Notes under the pieces: generated by a model | What the model saw: only the letters and a program-made list of their open reading frames with translations | What the model was told of the DNA's origin: nothing | Database searches by the model: none | Shown here: one piece after another, positions 44,931-53,872 of the stretch | Numbering within the stretch: position 1 is the first letter of the stretch | Layout of the letters: each line of letters opens with the position of its first letter | Made by a program: the position numbers and the translations under genes | NCBI RefSeq assembly: GCF_030068455.1 | Contig: NZ_JAQOSQ010000006.1 | Coordinates: 143,091 to 207,090 of the forward strand | Direction: 5' to 3' | DNA length: 64,000 nt | Origin: Roseofilum casamattae BLCC-M143 | Lineage (GTDB): Bacteria > Cyanobacteriota > Cyanobacteriia > Cyanobacteriales > Desertifilaceae

Positions 44931-46067
44931 ATGTCTCAGACAGCAACAAATCCAGTTACCAGAGAAGCCAATAGCGAATTGGACGTTGAGTTGCGCAAAG
45001 TCTTTAAAGTCTTTGGCTCGGAAACCGCAGTGCGAGGCGTCAACTTAGCCATCCGCCAAGGAGAGTTTTTTAGCATTCTCGGCCCCTCCGGATGCGGGAA
45101 AACCACCACCCTGCGATTGATTGCCGGATTTGAAACGCCCTCTGCCGGAGACTTGCTGCTGCAAGGGCAGTCGGTGAACTCCGTACCTCCTTATCGCCGG
45201 CCGGTGAATACCGTCTTCCAAAGTTATGCTTTGTTCGGACATATGAATGTGTCGGAAAATATTGCCTTTGGACTGCGCCTGAAAAAATTGACGCGATCGC
45301 AAATTGAAGACCGGGTGCAAGAAGCCCTGCGCTTGGTGAAAATGGAAGCCTTTGCCAGTCGGTTGCCGAAACAGATGTCGGGAGGACAGCAGCAACGGGT
45401 GGCTCTGGCGCGGGCGTTGGTGAACCGGCCGGCGGTATTGTTGCTGGACGAACCCCTCGGAGCGCTGGATCTGAAGTTGCGCAAAGAAATGCAGGTGGAG
45501 CTATCGAATCTCCATCAGGAGTTGGGATTGACGTTTGTCATGGTGACTCACGATCAGGAAGAGGCTCTGTCCCTATCCGAGCGCATTGCCATTATGCGGG
45601 ATGGGAAAATCGAACAGGTGGGGTCCCCCAGCGAAATTTACAATCGACCCATCAGTCCGTTTGTGGCTGATTTTATTGGCGATACGAACCTATTTCGCGG
45701 CCGCCGGGTGCAGAGTCATTCCGGAGCGGTTGAGGTGAAAACCGAGAATGGGTTAAATATGTGGGCAGCCCTATCGGAGCAGGGGACGAGTGCTGGAGAC
45801 CGCCTGGTGGTGAGCGTTCGTCCGGAGAAAATTCACCTGACGGCAACGCCTCCGGAGAGCGATCGCAATTGTTTTCCCGGTATGCTCAAACACAGCATGT
45901 TTATGGGCACTCATATTCAATGCGTGGTGGAATTGCGATCGGGGGATTTATTGACGGTGGCACAACCGGCGCGCAATGGTTCTGGGGACTCAGAAGTCTT
46001 TGCCAATGGCGAGGGGCCGCTCTACGTCCATTGGCAGATGGCAGATTGTTTAGCTCTTGCAGAATAA
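44931..46067 (+). CDS. potA: Polyamine ABC transporter ATP-binding protein
   Basis: 378 residues. Walker A GPSGCGKTTTLRLIAG near residue 52, Q-loop FQSYALFGHM, signature MSGGQQQRVALARALVN, Walker B LLLDEPLGALD, switch VMVTHDQEEAL. The C-terminal TOBE/regulatory domain starts near residue 240 (FIGDTNLFRGRRV). This is the CUT1-like PotA type for spermidine/putrescine import. potD follows by 41 bp, but the permease genes potB and potC are not in the window. An alternative reading of another frame across the start is a shadow. Confidence 0.94.
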   Translation: MSQTATNPVTREANSELDVELRKVFKVFGSETAVRGVNLAIRQGEFFSILGPSGCGKTTTLRLIAGFETPSAGDLLLQGQSVNSVPPYRRPVNTVFQSYALFGHMNVSENIAFGLRLKKLTRSQIEDRVQEALRLVKMEAFASRLPKQMSGGQQQRVALARALVNRPAVLLLDEPLGALDLKLRKEMQVELSNLHQELGLTFVMVTHDQEEALSLSERIAIMRDGKIEQVGSPSEIYNRPISPFVADFIGDTNLFRGRRVQSHSGAVEVKTENGLNMWAALSEQGTSAGDRLVVSVRPEKIHLTATPPESDRNCFPGMLKHSMFMGTHIQCVVELRSGDLLTVAQPARNGSGDSEVFANGEGPLYVHWQMADCLALAE

Positions 46068-46108
46068 AATCCCAGATAAGATGGGAATGGAAACGGTAGG
46101 AAGGAAGA

Positions 46109-47278
46109 ATGACAAAGAGTCAGCCCATGAGTCACCAGGATTGGTCTAGTCGGGATTCTCAGTTTCGGGAGTATCCCTCCCCCAGGTGCAACCGGCGTCG
46201 GTTCTTGCAGGGAGGTTCGGCGGCCCTGGCGGGTTTGGGGTTGTCTTCTTGCGGGTGGACCCTGGCGAACGTGCAAACGACTCAAGGAGAGCCGAGAGGC
46301 GATCGCGATCGCCTGTATATTTATACTTGGGCGGGTTATACCGATGACGATTTGCTGGCTCAGTTTGAAGCGCAAACGGGGATTCGGGCGATCGCCGATG
46401 TCTTTGATTCTAATGAGGCCATGCTAGCCAAAATTCTCGCGGGGGGCGGTGCGGCTTATAGCATTATCTATCCCGGCGATTATATGGTGACCAAGATGAT
46501 CGAGGATGGGTTATTAATGCCCTTAGATCTGGCGCGCATCGAAGGTTTAAATCAGTTATTTGATAATTATCAAAACCCCTCTTACGATCCGGGAAATCAA
46601 CACAGCATTCCCGTAAGTTGGGGCACGACGGGGTTAATTTACAATCGCCAGTCTTTGGGTTCGGATCCGGAAAATTGGGATTATTTATGGAACAACCAGT
46701 CGCAATTGTTGCGCCAGGTGACCATGCTCAATGACGTGCGCGAGGTCATGGGCGCCACATTGAAGCATTTGGGCTATTCCCTGAACTCGGCAAATCCCGA
46801 TGAGATTAAGGAAGCCTATGACGCATTGGTGAATTTGAAACCGGCGATCGCATCTTTTACTTCCGACGCGTGGCGGCCGCAAATTTTGACCGGCGATCTA
46901 AAAATTGCCATGGGATATTCTGTCGATGCCAGCGAAATTATGGAAGAGGACGAGAATTTGGGGTATGTTATTCCCAGCAATGGCGGTTCCCTCTGGACGG
47001 ATACCCTCGCTATCCCGAAAACGGCGCCGAATCCGGATGCGGCTTATGCTTGGATTAATTTTATGTTACAACCCGCGGTAGCGGCGGAAATTACCAAGCG
47101 GTTGAGTTTTGCCACGGCCAACCGAGTCGCTTACGAGCAGCTTCCCGAGGAGATTCAAACCGATCCGACTCTATTCCCGGATACAGCAACTTTAGCTGAA
47201 TGCGAGACCATTGCGCCAGTTCCCGACGATATTTCCCAGTTGTACGATCGCTATTGGACTCAGTTAACCAGCGGATAA
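46109..47278 (+). CDS. potD: Spermidine/putrescine-binding lipoprotein, Tat-type signal
   Basis: 389 residues. A Tat signal followed by a lipobox (CNRRRFLQGGSAALAGLGLS then SC) implies folded export and lipidation. The PotD-type binding fold is seen in LYIYTWAGYTDDDLLAQFEA, IIYPGDYMVTKMIEDGLLMP, SWGTTGLIYN, and VIPSNGGSLWTDTLAIPK. It pairs with PotA. The start at 46109 has AAGGAAG upstream; 46127 is an alternative. Without PotB/C nearby the transporter is incomplete in this window. Confidence 0.92.
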   Translation: MTKSQPMSHQDWSSRDSQFREYPSPRCNRRRFLQGGSAALAGLGLSSCGWTLANVQTTQGEPRGDRDRLYIYTWAGYTDDDLLAQFEAQTGIRAIADVFDSNEAMLAKILAGGGAAYSIIYPGDYMVTKMIEDGLLMPLDLARIEGLNQLFDNYQNPSYDPGNQHSIPVSWGTTGLIYNRQSLGSDPENWDYLWNNQSQLLRQVTMLNDVREVMGATLKHLGYSLNSANPDEIKEAYDALVNLKPAIASFTSDAWRPQILTGDLKIAMGYSVDASEIMEEDENLGYVIPSNGGSLWTDTLAIPKTAPNPDAAYAWINFMLQPAVAAEITKRLSFATANRVAYEQLPEEIQTDPTLFPDTATLAECETIAPVPDDISQLYDRYWTQLTSG

Positions 47279-47282
47279 GCGG

Positions 47283-47298
47283 CCCCTTCCAGGAGGGG
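47283..47298 (+). terminator. Short GC-rich hairpin after potD
   Basis: CCCCT and AGGGG arms flank a 6-nt TCCAGG loop, beginning 5 bp after the potD stop codon. No U-run follows directly. It is probably a weak terminator or a processing signal. Confidence 0.45.
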
Positions 47299-47306
47299 AA
47301 TTTGAG

Positions 47307-47459
47307 TTATAGTTGATTTAAATAGCAGCGAGACATAAAATTGTAAAGCCAGTGAGAGCTGAGCGAAGCCGAAGCTCGGACACCTTTAGCAACCCGGACT
47401 TCGACTGCGCTCAGTCCTCACATAACTATTGGTCTCATTGCTATTCCAATTGACTATAA
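47307..47459. mobile_element. MITE-like element M1 with 27-bp terminal inverted repeats
   Basis: The ends TATAGTTGATTT...AGCAGCGAGA (47307-47333) and their near complement (47433-47459) form imperfect terminal inverted repeats. Inside is a second inverted pair (GCTGAGCGAAGCCGAAGC at about 47358 and its complement at about 47395-47416). It has no coding capacity. The ends are related to those of the element between the two Uma2 genes (56637-56813) and to a half-copy at 53661. It is followed immediately by a further copy of one end (47455-47479). Confidence 0.7.
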
Positions 47460-47486
47460 TTCAAATAGCATTGAGATACTAAACTG

Positions 47487-47556
47487 GTAGGGCCCGCCAA
47501 GCTTCAAACCGGAGACCAACGATTGGCTGTAAACTTTAACTGGCTTAGATTACAGC
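47487..47556 (+). repeat. Dispersed 70-bp repeat, copy A
   Basis: The stretch containing GTAGGGC, AAGCTTCAAAC, GCTGTAAA and GGATTACA-like blocks matches a second intergenic stretch at 58522-58592 at roughly three of every four positions, with small gaps. It lies between M1 and the CRISPR array, and does not code for protein. It may be a decayed mobile-element part or a structured RNA. Confidence 0.65.
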
Positions 47557-47588
47557 GGTATTCTTGGAGTTGGCCGAACAAAGTTTAA

Positions 47589-47620
47589 CCCCCTACCAAT
47601 CCGATTAAATTGGTAGGGGG
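47589..47620. repeat. Perfect 11-bp inverted repeat just left of the CRISPR array
   Basis: CCCCCTACCAA pairs with TTGGTAGGGGG across a 10-nt loop. It is 37 bp from the first CRISPR repeat, a distance equal to a spacer. It shares AATCYGATT and GTAGGGG with the CRISPR repeat. It may be a terminator of the array or a strongly diverged terminal repeat. Confidence 0.55.
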
Positions 47621-47657
47621 TTGTTGCGATCGCCAAATGCGATCGCCGCGAACTATT

Positions 47658-48674
47658 GTGTTCAACTAATCTGATTTAACCCAATCAGTAGGGTTATCCC
47701 CCCAAATACACAGCTATCCCGAGAGGGAGGAAGGTTTCCAACTAATCTGATTTAACCCAATCAGTAGGGTAGGGTGGATCTAACCTTAATATCTACAAAC
47801 CCCCTTGCAGTGTTTCCAACTAATCTGATTTAACCCAATCAGTAGGGTTGATGCCGTGGGAGCGTTCGTAGAGGGAGATCAAACCTGTTTCCAACTAATC
47901 TGATTTAACCCAATCAGTAGGGCTGTTGCCCTCGGAGTCGTTTTTTCTTCTCCCCATACACTGTTTCCAACTAATCTGATTTAACCCAATCAGTAGGGGA
48001 AGTGGTGTTTGAAGAAGGCTACATCCTGCAACTCGCAGGGTTTCCAACTAATCTGATTTAACCCAATCAGTAGGGTCTATCTATCAAGAAGTTAATGGAA
48101 CAGTTCATAGGTTAAGTTTCCAACTAATCTGATTTAACCCAATCAGTAGGGGAAAGGCATTGAAATCAGCTGGGCATACAATGACCTGTTTCCAACTAAT
48201 CTGATTTAACCCAATCAGTAGGGCCGCACTCTCCGCGGAAGCGGGGGTGCAAATGTTCCAGCAGGTTTCCAACTAATCTGATTTAACCCAATCAGTAGGG
48301 GCTATACTCTTTTTAGAAGAGTTGTTTCTGATTGCCATAACTGGTTTCCAACTAATCTGATTTAACCCAATCAGTAGGGCAACATAAAAATGGCATCAGT
48401 TTTATTCTACAAGTAAAGGTTTCCAACTAATCTGATTTAACCCAATCAGTAGGGTTGCGGGGGCAGAATCAACGCAAGATGAGAAGGACTATTGTTTCCA
48501 ACTAATCTGATTTAACCCAATCAGTAGGGCGTCGTTTTACTTCTCTTCTTCTCGCTTTTGCTATCGTTTCCAACTAATCTGATTTAACCCAATCAGTAGG
48601 GTTTAGCACATGGGGAGTGTTGCAAATGTATGTACTTGGTTTCCAACTAATCTGATTTAACCCAATCAGTAGGG
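47658..48674 (-). CRISPR. CRISPR array, 14 repeats and 13 spacers, no cas genes nearby
   Basis: 36-bp repeats that on the + strand begin GTTTCCAACTAATC and end AATCAGTAGGG. Starts: 47658, 47734, 47812, 47887, 47963, 48040, 48116, 48188, 48265, 48344, 48419, 48494, 48566, 48639. Spacers are 36-43 bp (40, 42, 39, 40, 41, 40, 36, 41, 43, 39, 39, 36, 37), all different. Within each repeat CTGATT and AATCAG form a 6-bp stem around a 6-nt loop. The first repeat has two substitutions (positions 3 and 5); the other 13 look identical. On the minus strand each repeat ends GTTGGAAAC, resembling the 3' tag of many cyanobacterial crRNA repeats, so I infer minus-strand transcription with the leader to the right. 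The degenerate repeat is then the old, leader-distal end. No cas gene lies within the window. Confidence 0.97.
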
Positions 48675-49215
48675 TGTTCGTCTGGGAGACCAGACAGAGT
48701 AAGGGTTTCAAGCGCTGATTCCGCGCACCCTCAAGAAACAGTATAAATCGGCTTTGCAGCAGCGTCAAGAACAGCCCTAAAACCCTTGCCCCATAAGGTT
48801 TCCGCGCAGGCCAACGAGAAAATAGGGGTTTCAGCGATTCGTCGAGGTGCGCGGATTGCAAGGTAATCCGGTATTCCATTATCTGAAATCCTTGCTAGAC
48901 CAGGGATCCAATCCCTTTCACTCTAGGCAAAACCGTGGCTCAAATGCCTCCGCGCACCTCAAAGAGGGAAATGGCAAAACCAGAGAAACTCAGGAGGTGT
49001 AACCGACAAAATTGAGTGCATGACATCAAGAGGATTAAGGCGGAAAGGCATACCAGATAAAGCGTTGGGAAATTTATTCCTCGTCTGATGAGGAGCCCCA
49101 TGACCGATCGCATGGGGAGAAGGGGAGGGTTCCAGCTTGTGGGACTTGGGTTATTTGCAGCCGATAATAACACCCGATGCTGTCGATCGCCGATCGGTCA
49201 CCCTATAATTATTCA
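48675..49215 (-). promoter_or_regulatory. 541-bp gene-free region right of the CRISPR array, probable leader with repeated motif
   Basis: No convincing gene. Directly next to the array is a perfect 6-bp hairpin, GTCTGG/CCAGAC (48680-48695). The motif CCGCGCACC(C)TC occurs at 48721-48732 and 48950-48960 and inverted (GAGGTGCGCGG) at 48844-48854. A GGGTTTCA-GCG block occurs at 48703-48713 and 48826-48836. These repeats in a region flanking the inferred leader end suggest leader or integration-related elements. A 101-codon minus-strand frame here runs into the repeats and is not credible as a gene. Confidence 0.6.
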
Positions 49216-49749
49216 TTATTCCCGCCAATATTTGGGGTCGTCGATCGCCTTGGCACACAGAACCTTTCCCGACACGGATGCGATGGTTCCCGGCCGCAAC
49301 TCGCGCACCATCCAAGCATCGGGATAGCTTTCTGGCATGGGATACGTCGGTTCAAAACCCAGGGGGCTGGCGGGTTGAAAGCCATTGCGCGTATAGTATG
49401 CTGGATATCCGGCTAAAAAGATTAACGTCACTCCTGCGCTGGCAAGCAGTTCCGCTCCGGTTTCAATCAGTTTACCGCCAATGCCTTGCTTTTGGAACTT
49501 GGGAACGACTGCCAGAGGGGCTAACAGCACAATGGATAAGTCGGGATCTGTGGTTAAACGTGCTTTCGTAAACAGAACATGTCCTGCGGGTTCTTCCTCT
49601 TGAAAAGCAAGCAGAGATAAAACCGGTTGCGCGCTGGGATCTTCGAGCAAGTCTCGGACGAGTTCCGCTTCTTCGTCCTGACCGAACGCCGATCGCTCGA
49701 TCGCCAAAACATCGTCCAGATCGCTCTCTAATGCTTCTCTAATATACAT
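49216..49749 (-). CDS. GNAT-family N-acetyltransferase
   Basis: About 177 residues from MYIREALESDLDDVLAIERS; a longer in-frame reading adds 14 unconserved residues. The acetyl-CoA motif A is VVPKFQKQGIGGKLIETG near residue 95; YYTRNGFQPA is the typical C-terminal GNAT motif B. It resembles YhbS-like acetyltransferases. The substrate is unknown. It precedes nothing on its strand but the leader region, and follows the phosphorylase-like gene by about 70 bp. Confidence 0.92.
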   Translation of the reverse strand: MYIREALESDLDDVLAIERSAFGQDEEAELVRDLLEDPSAQPVLSLLAFQEEEPAGHVLFTKARLTTDPDLSIVLLAPLAVVPKFQKQGIGGKLIETGAELLASAGVTLIFLAGYPAYYTRNGFQPASPLGFEPTYPMPESYPDAWMVRELRPGTIASVSGKVLCAKAIDDPKYWRE

Positions 49750-49818
49750 CTGCAATTGACCAATCCTGTTACTTTCGACAAACCGATCCAAATTGTTAAT
49801 TTTGCATTTTTAATCGAT

Positions 49819-50730
49819 CTAACTTCGGGAAACGCGAGCGAGTAGATTGCCCAATCCTATTTGTTTCAGTTGTTGCAGGCGATCGCGATTTCGCACTAAT
49901 AAGGCACCCGCAAATCCGAGGGAGTTGACCGAAATCGATTGGTAAGCGTCTTGCGATCGCGGAATCAGCATCATCCAACGACGAGTCACCAGTAAATTAT
50001 AAGCGCCAGTTTGTCGAACTCCTAATTGTTCCGTTTCCAGATATCCAAGATAACGCAGCAGTTCCTGGTAGCGATCGAAACTCACTCGAGCGGCATTATC
50101 GGGCGAATTGACTAGATTGGGTGCAAAAGAGACCAAAGCATGATTAAAGGGGAGTTCCTGACTCTTGTAGGGGGCGCTTTCAGCAGGTTTTAAGTCTAGC
50201 TTTTGCGCGATCGGAATCGCAATTCCATCGGGAATGAGGGGTAAGGGAACGACTTGTAAATGTTTGTGCGGTTGACTCGCTCCCGCATCTGCTCCAGCAT
50301 TATAAAACCCGAGACCGTCAATTTCTGCTAGGGCTAACCACAAGGCCTGAAAATCGGCTAGAGTCAACCAATTCTCCTGAGACTCAAATTCGCGAGTGAC
50401 GATGAGAATATGGCGAGAGACCACATTAAATTTATTCAGGACGCAGCGATGTGACGGTAGCAGATCGCACACGACTAAATCGCGATCGCAGGGCAGAAAC
50501 GGGTTGGCCGGTTTTCCCAATTGCTGCGATCGCTCTTGTTTCCGTTTTTCTGCCGCTTTTCGAGCTAAATTCGATACCACTCTCACCACAAATGGAATTC
50601 CCCCTTCTTCGACAACTTCATAGTCCGTCTGTAGGGGACGCAACGCACTGCATTCGAGAGCATGTTGCGTTTGGCGATCGATCTGCTCGAGTAAGGTGCC
50701 GGAGGTAAATAAGGGAGGGCTAGCTTGCAT
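49819..50730 (-). CDS. Ap4A phosphorylase / ATP adenylyltransferase-like HIT-superfamily protein
   Basis: 303 residues. The HIT-type catalytic motif QPHKHLQVVPLPL near residue 152 (in GADAGASQPHKHLQVV) matches Ap4A phosphorylase II. The substrate-side PFLPCDRDLVVCDLLPSHRC and KFNVVSRHILIVTREFE segments are also conserved. It would cleave diadenosine tetraphosphate with phosphate to ADP and ATP, a stress alarmone pathway. Cyanobacteria commonly have one such protein. It lies upstream of the GNAT gene on the same strand. Confidence 0.92.
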   Translation of the reverse strand: MQASPPLFTSGTLLEQIDRQTQHALECSALRPLQTDYEVVEEGGIPFVVRVVSNLARKAAEKRKQERSQQLGKPANPFLPCDRDLVVCDLLPSHRCVLNKFNVVSRHILIVTREFESQENWLTLADFQALWLALAEIDGLGFYNAGADAGASQPHKHLQVVPLPLIPDGIAIPIAQKLDLKPAESAPYKSQELPFNHALVSFAPNLVNSPDNAARVSFDRYQELLRYLGYLETEQLGVRQTGAYNLLVTRRWMMLIPRSQDAYQSISVNSLGFAGALLVRNRDRLQQLKQIGLGNLLARVSRS

Positions 50731-50841
50731 CCGCTGTCAGTTTTCTCTCGGTTACATGAGTAATCTAATCGTAAGAATTATAAATCCCTGACTCCGAATA
50801 GCAGAGACAGGGACGATCGCCAGTGTAAAGAATAGCTATCC

Positions 50842-51120
50842 TTATGCGATAACGGCTTCCGCTTCTACAACCGCCAGGCGATCGCATGGAATCTCAGTAA
50901 TCCGAGCCACGATGCCATTATTATCTTTCTGATAAATTTCCAACTTTGCAGTTAAGGGAGCTTCAAATAATAAATACTCTTGCGGAAAAATCACCCGCTC
51001 GAAATACCATCCAGAAATATTGGAGATTCGGGCAATCTGAATTAATGGGCTAACATTTTTATAGCTGCAGACGGTACTGCGAGATGCAAGGTTTGATAAG
51101 GGATCGATGATTTGGCTCAT
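50842..51120 (-). CDS. DUF1830 protein
   Basis: 92 residues, a small cyanobacterial family with the pattern CSYKNVSPLIQIARISNISG, WYFERVIFPQEYLLFEAP and TEIPCDRLAV. Soluble, mixed alpha/beta. Function unknown. It is divergent from por across a long intergenic region that may carry regulatory sites for both. Confidence 0.88.
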   Translation of the reverse strand: MSQIIDPLSNLASRSTVCSYKNVSPLIQIARISNISGWYFERVIFPQEYLLFEAPLTAKLEIYQKDNNGIVARITEIPCDRLAVVEAEAVIA

Positions 51121-52542
<1,422 letters not shown>

Positions 52543-52628
52543 GTCCGTTACCAGGTATACTGTTCTTAATTAAAAACTGAGATTAACACGCATTGATTGG
52601 ATAGTTGAATTCAAATGGGAGGATTAAC

Positions 52629-53648
52629 ATGAGTAGTGTGGCAGTGGCAGGCGATCGCTCGGCGCAATTCTATCAGGCATACCAGCCGTTTAAGGAAACC
52701 GCACCGGTTGAATTGTGTCCTAATTTCTCAGATTCCGATGCGGATATCGTTATCCGGGCAGTTTACCGCCAAGTGTTGGGCAATGCTCACGTCATGGAGA
52801 GCGAGCGGCTTACTGTTCTGGAGTCCCAACTCAAGGGTGGCGAAATTAGCGTCCGCGAATTTGTCCGCCAGGTCGCCAAGTCCGAACTATATCGTTCTCG
52901 TTTCTTCGAGAATTGCTATCGATATCGGGCTATCGAGCTGAACTTCAAACACCTATTGGGACGCGCCCCGGATAACTTTGAGGAAATGCGCTCTCACAGC
53001 ACGGTTTTGGACGATCGCGGATTTGAGGCAGATATTGATACTTATTTAGATAGCGATGAATATCAAACAACCTTTGGCGAAAATATTGTTCCCTACTACC
53101 AGGGCTATCGCACTCAGTCCGGGCAATCGATGCTGGAATTTACTAATATGCTGCAATTAGTGCGCAGTGCTTCCAGTAGCGATAAGGATTTAATGACTCG
53201 CAACAAACCGCAATTGACTCGTGCCCTGATCGAAAACGCACCTTACGGTCAGCGTAAGGTTAAGGATGTAAAAGATATTTTGGCAGAGGTCTTAAGACCG
53301 AAGTACCAGTTTATCACGACAACAAGCACGAGCGCGATCGCGACGACGGCTGCCGATTTGTCTTTGCAGCAAAAGATTGAAGAACAAGCCGAGAAAATTG
53401 CTCGCTTGCAACAGCAATTGAAGGATTTATCACCTTTTGCAACAATTGGAGCGGCACAACTCAAAAGCGGTTGGCGTTCTTCGTTTGTCTCTGCGGCTGA
53501 GGTGCTCTCCGGTTCCCTGCAAGAGCAGGCAGACGAGCAAGCGGCGCTGATTGCCTCATTGGAACAACAAATGGCAGATGCTCGACGTTATGCGACGATT
53601 GGAGAAGCTCGCTTGAATAAATGGCGCCGCCGCACTTTCAACAGTTAG
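52629..53648 (+). CDS. Phycobilisome linker protein with twin coiled-coil tail
   Basis: 339 residues from ATG 52629, 6 bp after GGAGG. The PBS linker domain (pfam00427 type) is at about 20-180: DADIVIRAVYRQVLGNAHVM, REFVRQVAKSELYRSRFFEN, YRAIELNFKHLLGRAP. Residues about 245-339 hold two similar modules, each a Gln/Glu-rich coiled coil followed by ATIG.A.L or YATIGEARLNKWRRRTF. There is no CpcD-type domain or C-terminal membrane helix, so it is neither CpcL nor a typical rod linker. It likely joins phycocyanin or another phycobiliprotein disc; the position is unclear. It may be light- and pigment-coregulated with por. Confidence 0.85.
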   Translation: MSSVAVAGDRSAQFYQAYQPFKETAPVELCPNFSDSDADIVIRAVYRQVLGNAHVMESERLTVLESQLKGGEISVREFVRQVAKSELYRSRFFENCYRYRAIELNFKHLLGRAPDNFEEMRSHSTVLDDRGFEADIDTYLDSDEYQTTFGENIVPYYQGYRTQSGQSMLEFTNMLQLVRSASSSDKDLMTRNKPQLTRALIENAPYGQRKVKDVKDILAEVLRPKYQFITTTSTSAIATTAADLSLQQKIEEQAEKIARLQQQLKDLSPFATIGAAQLKSGWRSSFVSAAEVLSGSLQEQADEQAALIASLEQQMADARRYATIGEARLNKWRRRTFNS

Positions 53649-53660
53649 CATTCTTCGCAA

Positions 53661-53686
53661 TATAGTCCATTGGATGAACAGTGAGA
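53661..53686 (+). repeat. Half-copy of the MITE-like terminal sequence
   Basis: TATAGTCCATTGGATGAACAG followed by TGAGA resembles the left ends of M1 and M2. No clear opposite end is present; a weaker related sequence lies at about 53730-53752. It directly precedes the palindrome at 53694. Confidence 0.5.
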
Positions 53687-53693
53687 TATCGTT

Positions 53694-53721
53694 GTAGGGG
53701 CGAACGGTCGTTCGCCCCTAC
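53694..53721. repeat. Perfect 13-bp palindrome of the GTAGGGGCGAAC type
   Basis: GTAGGGGCGAACG pairs with CGTTCGCCCCTAC with only GT between them. This is a common dispersed cyanobacterial intergenic palindrome. Its position about 45 bp after the phycobilisome linker stop makes it a possible terminator. Confidence 0.8.
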
Positions 53722-53799
53722 GCGTTCGATTGTAGTTCAATAAAACTGCTATCCCTCTTTTGTCACTTTTGCCTGAGAAAAATCAAGTACGAGATAAGG

Positions 53800-53872
53800 C
53801 GAGAAACCGGATTTCTTGCTCCACCTCAAGTCAGAAATTGCATGGCTTGGAGAAACCCGGTTTCTGTTTGTC
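53800..53872. repeat. Two GAGAAACC-CGGTTTCT-type palindromic repeats
   Basis: The first unit is degenerate (GAGAAACCGGATTTCTTG, about 53801-53818) and the second perfect (AGAAACCCGGTTTCT, about 53852-53866), separated by about 33 bp. They lie between the convergent linker and SLH genes. This is a dispersed cyanobacterial repeat type; it may form RNA hairpins at the 3' ends of both genes. Confidence 0.6.

Noticed and set aside
44755..45048. 97-codon plus-strand frame before and overlapping potA
   Set aside because: It overlaps the first 118 bp of potA in another frame, has no recognisable domain and looks like intergenic sequence translated by chance.
47658..48674. Assigning the array to a named CRISPR subtype
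   Set aside because: The repeat sequence alone does not match a subtype I can name with certainty, and no cas gene is present.
48574..48879. 101-codon minus-strand frame at the right end of the CRISPR array
   Set aside because: Its last third reads through two CRISPR repeats and a spacer; the rest has no recognisable family and is better explained as leader sequence.
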